The notes beneath the pieces are model-generated. The model was given only the letters and a program-made list of their open reading frames with translations. It ran no database searches and was not told the DNA's origin. The translations under genes were made by a program, and so were the position numbers. Positions 43,675 through 47,154 of a DNA stretch of 47,154 bases are shown piece by piece; position 1 is the stretch's first letter; each line of letters opens with the position of its first letter. The stretch lies in contig NZ_JAHLDV010000028.1 in NCBI RefSeq assembly GCF_018861865.1, positions 1 through 47,154 of the forward strand. Direction: 5' to 3'. The DNA comes from Clostridium frigoris. Lineage in GTDB: Bacteria; Bacillota; Clostridia; Clostridiales; Clostridiaceae.

Positions 43675-43950
43675 TTATTTACACATGAAAGAAACCCCTA
43701 ATATTATACTAAAAACTCCACATAACAAAAATAATACAAAACCAAGTATATTTTGTTTGCATTTAAGTTGTAATAAACTATTAAGTAAGGTGTAGATACC
43801 AGCACACACCAACATTAATGAAAATAGAAATTTATCTTCCTGACCATTGTAGTAATTAAATATATGAATACATACCAATATAATTAGTGCTCCTGAAAAT
43901 ATTACCTTTGAAATTTTATAAAACAAAGAGTTTTCATTATTTAAATTCAT
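43675..43950 (-). CDS. Small three-helix membrane protein, unknown
   Basis: 91 residues from ATG 43950, chosen because AAGGAGA lies at a suitable distance. Helices at about 13-33 (VIFSGALIILVCIHIF), 42-60 (FLFSLMLVCAGIYTLL) and 68-88 (ILGFVLFLLCGVFSIILGV). No family recognised. Located among small exported genes. Confidence 0.7.
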   Translation of the reverse strand: MNLNNENSLFYKISKVIFSGALIILVCIHIFNYYNGQEDKFLFSLMLVCAGIYTLLNSLLQLKCKQNILGFVLFLLCGVFSIILGVSFMCK

Positions 43951-44265
43951 AAACATTCTCCTTTATCAAAAAACACAACCTTATTCTCTTATCATTGTAG
44001 CATAAACAAAGTGTTATAACTTCAACTAATACATGTACTCTCATAAATACCCAAATCATTAGTGTCAAGTGGGAACGTATGCAAATACATTATGTATTTT
44101 AAATTCATGGTACACTGTTTGTTAAACAGTGTAGCAAATATCATTTTTATTGACATTCTCTACCACACTAGTCATTCATGTTAAAAATGGTAAGTGGTCT
44201 TAAATTGCCATTCTACTTTCAAAAAAACAAATCAAATTTATAATGCTCTTAAATATTTAAATGAT
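43951..44265. other. Gene-less stretch with an inverted repeat
   Basis: ACACTGTTT-GTT-AAACAGTGT (44112-44132) is a perfect 9-bp inverted repeat with no T run, so operator or weak terminator of the secreted-protein gene that ends at 44266. Nothing else is clear. Confidence 0.45.
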
Positions 44266-44970
44266 TTACCATTGTGTTTTTACCGAAAATACACCAACCC
44301 AAGTTAAATCTACCACAACACCATGGCCTTTATACATCGTGCTTATACGGTGACCCATGTAACCAAAATAAGGAACGCCTATAGCAGCCACTGCAACACC
44401 AACTGGCGCAAGGAATTTTGAGCTTACCTTAAATACATTAATAAGAAATTTAGAAGCACCGTCAATTCCAGCCGACCCCCAAGAATAACTAGTAAATTTA
44501 TTTGCTAAGTCTTTTGAATTCTGATTATTGGCAAATCTTTCAAGACCCCACCAATATACTTGTGAGTAATCAGCTCCATCACTTGCTGCCATAGCTTGTA
44601 TACCATTTGCTTGTACACTTTTCGTATTAGTAATATTAAGATTTTTATCTGTTTTTAATTCCCCAGATAAAATATTTTTATTTAAAAATGAAAAATATGT
44701 TTCTAATTGAGTTAAATCAGATGATTTATAACCTAATTTTAGTGCAGCGTTCATATCAAGTTTTAATGTTCCATCAGATTGTCTTGATATACATCCTTGT
44801 ATCTTTGCAAGGTCATCTTTTGTAAATTCAGTTGTTACCGCTTTAGTTCCAGTAGTAATCGAAGTATTATTATCTAATGTAGAATTAGTATTGGTACTTG
44901 CAAAAGTGGTAGTACCACTCCCCAATACGACGCTACAAACTAAACATAATGCAATTATATTCTTATGCAT
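44266..44970 (-). CDS. Secreted protein with Gly/hydrophobic C-terminal domain, unknown (bacteriocin-like?)
   Basis: 234 residues. The signal peptide MHKNIIALCLVCSVVLGSG ends near FA-S at about 24-26. A low-complexity Thr/Asn segment follows, then a polar region with NAALKLGYKSSDLTQLETYF. The C-terminal half contains YSQVYWWGLERFAN, a Ser/Gly-rich stretch, a hydrophobic helix (VGVAVAAIGVPYFGYMGHR) and the ending GHGVVVDLTWVGVFSVKTQW. This ending loosely recalls large secreted bacteriocins of the geobacillin 26 kind, from memory and uncertain. No immunity or export gene is clear next to it. ATG 44970 has AAGGGGAGTGG upstream. Confidence 0.75.
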   Translation of the reverse strand: MHKNIIALCLVCSVVLGSGTTTFASTNTNSTLDNNTSITTGTKAVTTEFTKDDLAKIQGCISRQSDGTLKLDMNAALKLGYKSSDLTQLETYFSFLNKNILSGELKTDKNLNITNTKSVQANGIQAMAASDGADYSQVYWWGLERFANNQNSKDLANKFTSYSWGSAGIDGASKFLINVFKVSSKFLAPVGVAVAAIGVPYFGYMGHRISTMYKGHGVVVDLTWVGVFSVKTQW

Positions 44971-45276
44971 ATTAATAATCCACTCCCCTTGTTTATAATA
45001 TTATTATTTCTTGTATTTCAATAAGCGATCACTTATTATAAGAATCTTACAATTTACATTGTACTAGGTTTTTAACGTTAAACCATGCACAATACATGAA
45101 AGGTACATTTTGTGTTATAAACGGATGCATTTTTATAAAATCACAAACAAATTTAGTATTATATTACTTTTTTATATTGTTAATAAAAACAAAATGAAGC
45201 TTGGAACAATCAGAATGAGTATATAGATATATAAAATAAGTACATCAGAGTTCATATTCTCCTTATATGTCATAAC
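44971..45276. other. Upstream region of the secreted-protein gene with two palindromes
   Basis: ATAAGCGATCACTTAT (near-perfect) starts at about 45022 and TACAAT-TTAC-ATTGTA at about 45050. Both lie 50-100 bp before the start and may be operators. No gene is present. Confidence 0.4.
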
Positions 45277-45350
45277 AAGTAACCCCTATATTAATGATAT
45301 GGGGGTACTTTATTTAGATTATTAATATTCCGAATGTAACACAATACTGA
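45277..45350. repeat. Palindrome B copy 2 followed by a half copy of A
   Basis: AAGTAACCCCTATAT and ATATGGGGGTACTT, then 21 bp, then GAATGTAACACAATACTGA, the left part of family A without its right arm. The spacing equals that between B and A at 43469-43558. Confidence 0.55.
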
Positions 45351-45436
45351 TATGCTCCCCATAAGGTAGACAGATTAAATAATAAAATTTCACCGCATTT
45401 GTTGTTGCAAACTTATTATATGGAATGATTTAAAAT

Positions 45437-45973
45437 TTATTCTATCTGTAGTATTACAGATTTTACATAGTCTGAGATAACGGAGTCTACAACAAATTTT
45501 TCATCAATATACTTTACAATGTTTTCACACATAGGTTTAGTTAAAATTTCTTTATTTATTGACCTAGTATAAATTAATTTAATAAGATCATTGTTAGGAT
45601 TTATTTTAAATGCTTTTTTTAACATTAGCATTCCATTGTTGTATGAACTCGTGTAATCGCAAGAAGCAAAATTTTCTGGAGAAACAGATATCATATATCC
45701 AAATGCCAATAGAAATTCTTCATTTTCACTGAAATTTTTAATTCCAAAGTCATAAATTTCGTTGATTCTATCTGCAAGTTCATCACAATCAATATTAAGA
45801 TGTTTAGTTCTTTCCCATTCAACAAGAAGATACCAGTTTATAAAACTAGCTCTTATTAAAATTTTTAAATCATAAGGATTTTCATACCATTTCTTCATAA
45901 GACTATTTTTAGCTTCAACAAATTTATCTGCCTTTTCATAACCATCAATTTCGCTACAGTCAGTATTATTCAA
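45437..45973 (-). CDS. Helical protein, possible immunity partner of the upstream toxin-like gene
   Basis: 178 residues with TTG start at 45973; AAAGGAGG lies eight bases upstream, whereas the longer frame has no site. All-helical, TPR-like pattern: WYENPYDLKILIRASFINWYLLVEWERTKHL, YDFGIKNFSENEEFLLAFGYM, GMLMLKKAFKINPNNDLIKLIY. No signal peptide, so cytoplasmic. It lies 62 bp after a secreted toxin-like gene on the same strand, the usual place for an immunity gene. That role is inferred from position only, and no immunity family is recognised. Confidence 0.7.
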   Translation of the reverse strand: MNNTDCSEIDGYEKADKFVEAKNSLMKKWYENPYDLKILIRASFINWYLLVEWERTKHLNIDCDELADRINEIYDFGIKNFSENEEFLLAFGYMISVSPENFASCDYTSSYNNGMLMLKKAFKINPNNDLIKLIYTRSINKEILTKPMCENIVKYIDEKFVVDSVISDYVKSVILQIE

Positions 45974-46035
45974 GAATATTGCCTCCTTTATATTTATGTT
46001 ACACTTTAACATTATTTGTTTAGCATTATTATAAA

Positions 46036-46515
46036 TTAAATAAAAAGAGCTTTAGTCATTTTATTCCAATTATGTTTACCTGGATCTTTTCCTCCTTTTG
46101 ACATGATATGATTTTGGGCATTTATGCCTAATTTATCCACCGCGGTTTTATTCATAGAGGCCATTGATATTGGTTTGTTAAGATAATTAGTTATTGTATT
46201 ATATATCCATGAGCCAGCAGCAATAGTTACTCCACCTACAATAAAAACACCTGCAGTTGCCATCGCAACTTCTCCTATACCAGGAACAAAAAATATAGGT
46301 GTTAACAACTCAACACCTGCTAAATTTTGTGTTACAATAGGTTTTTTAATTGTTGTGTCGGTATTATTATCTGTTTGCGATATAAGTATTTTTTTTTGAT
46401 TATTTAAACTAGTAGTACCCATAGCGAATGCTTTAAATGGCATGTTTAATAAAACTAAAGTAAATATTAATAATGTTGATATTTTTTTTAATGATTTTTT
46501 ATTTTTGATATTCAT
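46036..46515 (-). CDS. Secreted protein with truncated polymorphic-toxin-like C-terminus
   Basis: 159 residues. Signal peptide at 1-31 (ISTLLIFTLVLLNMPFKAFA). Residues 69-105 are the small-residue hydrophobic segment TPIFFVPGIGEVAMATAGVFIVGGVTIAAGS, typical before toxin domains of polymorphic toxins. The C-terminus KLGINAQNHIMSKGGKDPG then KHNWNK resembles the beginning of RNase-type toxin domains (NHI...KHxW pattern), but the frame stops 7 residues later at TAA 46036, while such domains need about 50 more residues. The following bases do not restore the domain in another frame. It is probably a decayed toxin, or a short new form. The next gene may be the immunity gene. ATG 46515 has AGAGGA upstream. 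Confidence 0.7.
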   Translation of the reverse strand: MNIKNKKSLKKISTLLIFTLVLLNMPFKAFAMGTTSLNNQKKILISQTDNNTDTTIKKPIVTQNLAGVELLTPIFFVPGIGEVAMATAGVFIVGGVTIAAGSWIYNTITNYLNKPISMASMNKTAVDKLGINAQNHIMSKGGKDPGKHNWNKMTKALFI

Positions 46516-46820
46516 TATAATTCCTCTTTTCTATAAAATATTATAATAACTATTTTGTTTTTAATTACGGATCTGAGTAGTGTGAATAAGATAAATATTA
46601 ACAAGCTCCTCTCATAAGTGATTTATTACATTCTGGGATAGTGAACGCCAAGTGTAAATTTACCACGTTAACGCTAAGGGGTATATTTTGCATTACCTTA
46701 ATTAACATGATATTACGTTAAAGTTTATAATGTAACCCCAAAAGCATAAAACATCTAGTTCGTGACATAAAAAGCACATTAAGTAATTTTTATTTTAAAT
46801 TGTAATATTAAAAAAGTCCC
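46516..46820. other. Gene-less stretch upstream of the toxin-like gene
   Basis: A/T-rich. CACGTTAACGCTAAGGGG near 46660 and TGTAACCCC near 46727 (like the left arm of family B) are the only notable segments. No ORF. Confidence 0.4.
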
Positions 46821-46862
46821 AAAGTGAAAGTAACACAATGGTACTTGAGTTACTTTCACTTT
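46821..46862. repeat. Palindrome family A, copy 3
   Basis: AAAGTGAAAGTAACACAA and TTGAGTTACTTTCACTTT, one mismatch, followed by GAGTCTATTGCCTATT as in copy 2. No gene upstream or downstream uses it obviously as terminator. Confidence 0.65.
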
Positions 46863-47154
46863 GAGTCTATTGCCTATTCCTTGAAAAATTCATTTTTAAT
46901 GTACTATAACGTGTTGACTTATAACATTGAATGTATCATAACGGTCAAAATTCATTGCATAAAAAAAAGAAGGTGTTAACCCTTCCTCTCTTTATTATAA
47001 ATTACTCTTGATATCTCACTCATTCTTAAAATCTCATCATTTTAAAAAGAAACTTTCTTGTTATATATTGAATTATTGTATTTATATGGGCATAGGTGGA
47101 TGACTTAAATAGAGCTCTGCTTTTTTGTTAAATTATGGCTACGACGGATGTCCG
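46863..47154. other. Right edge, no gene seen
   Basis: A TTGACT near 46910 and a hairpin GAAGG-TGTTAA-CCCTTC near 46970 followed by TCTCTTT could be a promoter and short terminator pair. No ORF with a ribosome binding site was found up to the edge. Confidence 0.4.

Noticed and set aside
1-47154. tRNA or rRNA genes
   Set aside because: No cloverleaf-like or ribosomal segments were recognised on either strand. A dedicated tRNA search was not run.

Overview
The window is strongly AT-rich, has Shine-Dalgarno sequences close to AGGAGG throughout, and carries the forespore and late mother-cell sigma factors SigG and SigK, a YtxC-type sporulation protein, AbrB, a T-box pheST leader and an infC-rpmI-rplT operon. 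This points to an endospore-forming Clostridium (sensu stricto) chromosome. The species cannot be fixed from the sequence. Nearly all genes are on the minus strand.

Layout. 1-2 kb: a partial gene cut by the left edge, then sigK and sigG. 2.2-10.9 kb: a potassium block, kdpF-kdpA-kdpB-kdpC, followed by an unusual split signalling set (a receiver-TPR-like protein without a DNA-binding domain, a stand-alone KdpD sensor domain with Usp domain, and a separate HAMP-PAS histidine kinase). 11-15.4 kb: HAD phosphatase, endonuclease IV, M24 peptidase, a DUF6465-type protein and a Cys/Gly-rich small protein. 15.4-22.7 kb: ABC-F protein, DEAD-box helicase and RecQ, a lone receiver protein, and a LytTR regulator with a soluble LytS-like kinase. 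22.9-25 kb: YajQ, AbrB, a zinc-ribbon membrane protein, and a gene-less stretch that looks like a small RNA gene. 25-40.6 kb: nuclease/helicase, ABC-F (Uup-like), zapA, pheT, pheS (T-box), an rRNA methylase, ktrA-ktrB potassium uptake, rplT-rpmI-infC, ytxC and a DUF6873-type protein. 40.6-47.2 kb: an accessory tail with signal peptidase I, tiny membrane peptides, a broken lipoprotein, small secreted proteins, a truncated toxin-like protein with a possible immunity partner, and many palindromes.

Two kinds of sequence are not explained by the genes. First, a family of dispersed elements of about 130 bp (four copies plus a relic) keeps the same three-hairpin fold through paired base changes. One copy sits between kdpF and kdpA and another between the split Kdp regulator genes. 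Second, the right-hand tail carries two families of long palindromes, twice arranged with the same 21-bp spacing, and a separate 238-bp hairpin-like element with terminal inverted repeats.

Regulation that can be read directly: the Phe T-box with a TTC specifier, an infC start at ATT, an infC leader terminator, and twin promoters (abrB and the candidate small RNA) sharing an identical 13-base sequence just after the start site that resembles a Spo0A box. All functions are inferred from motif recognition by eye. No database search was run.
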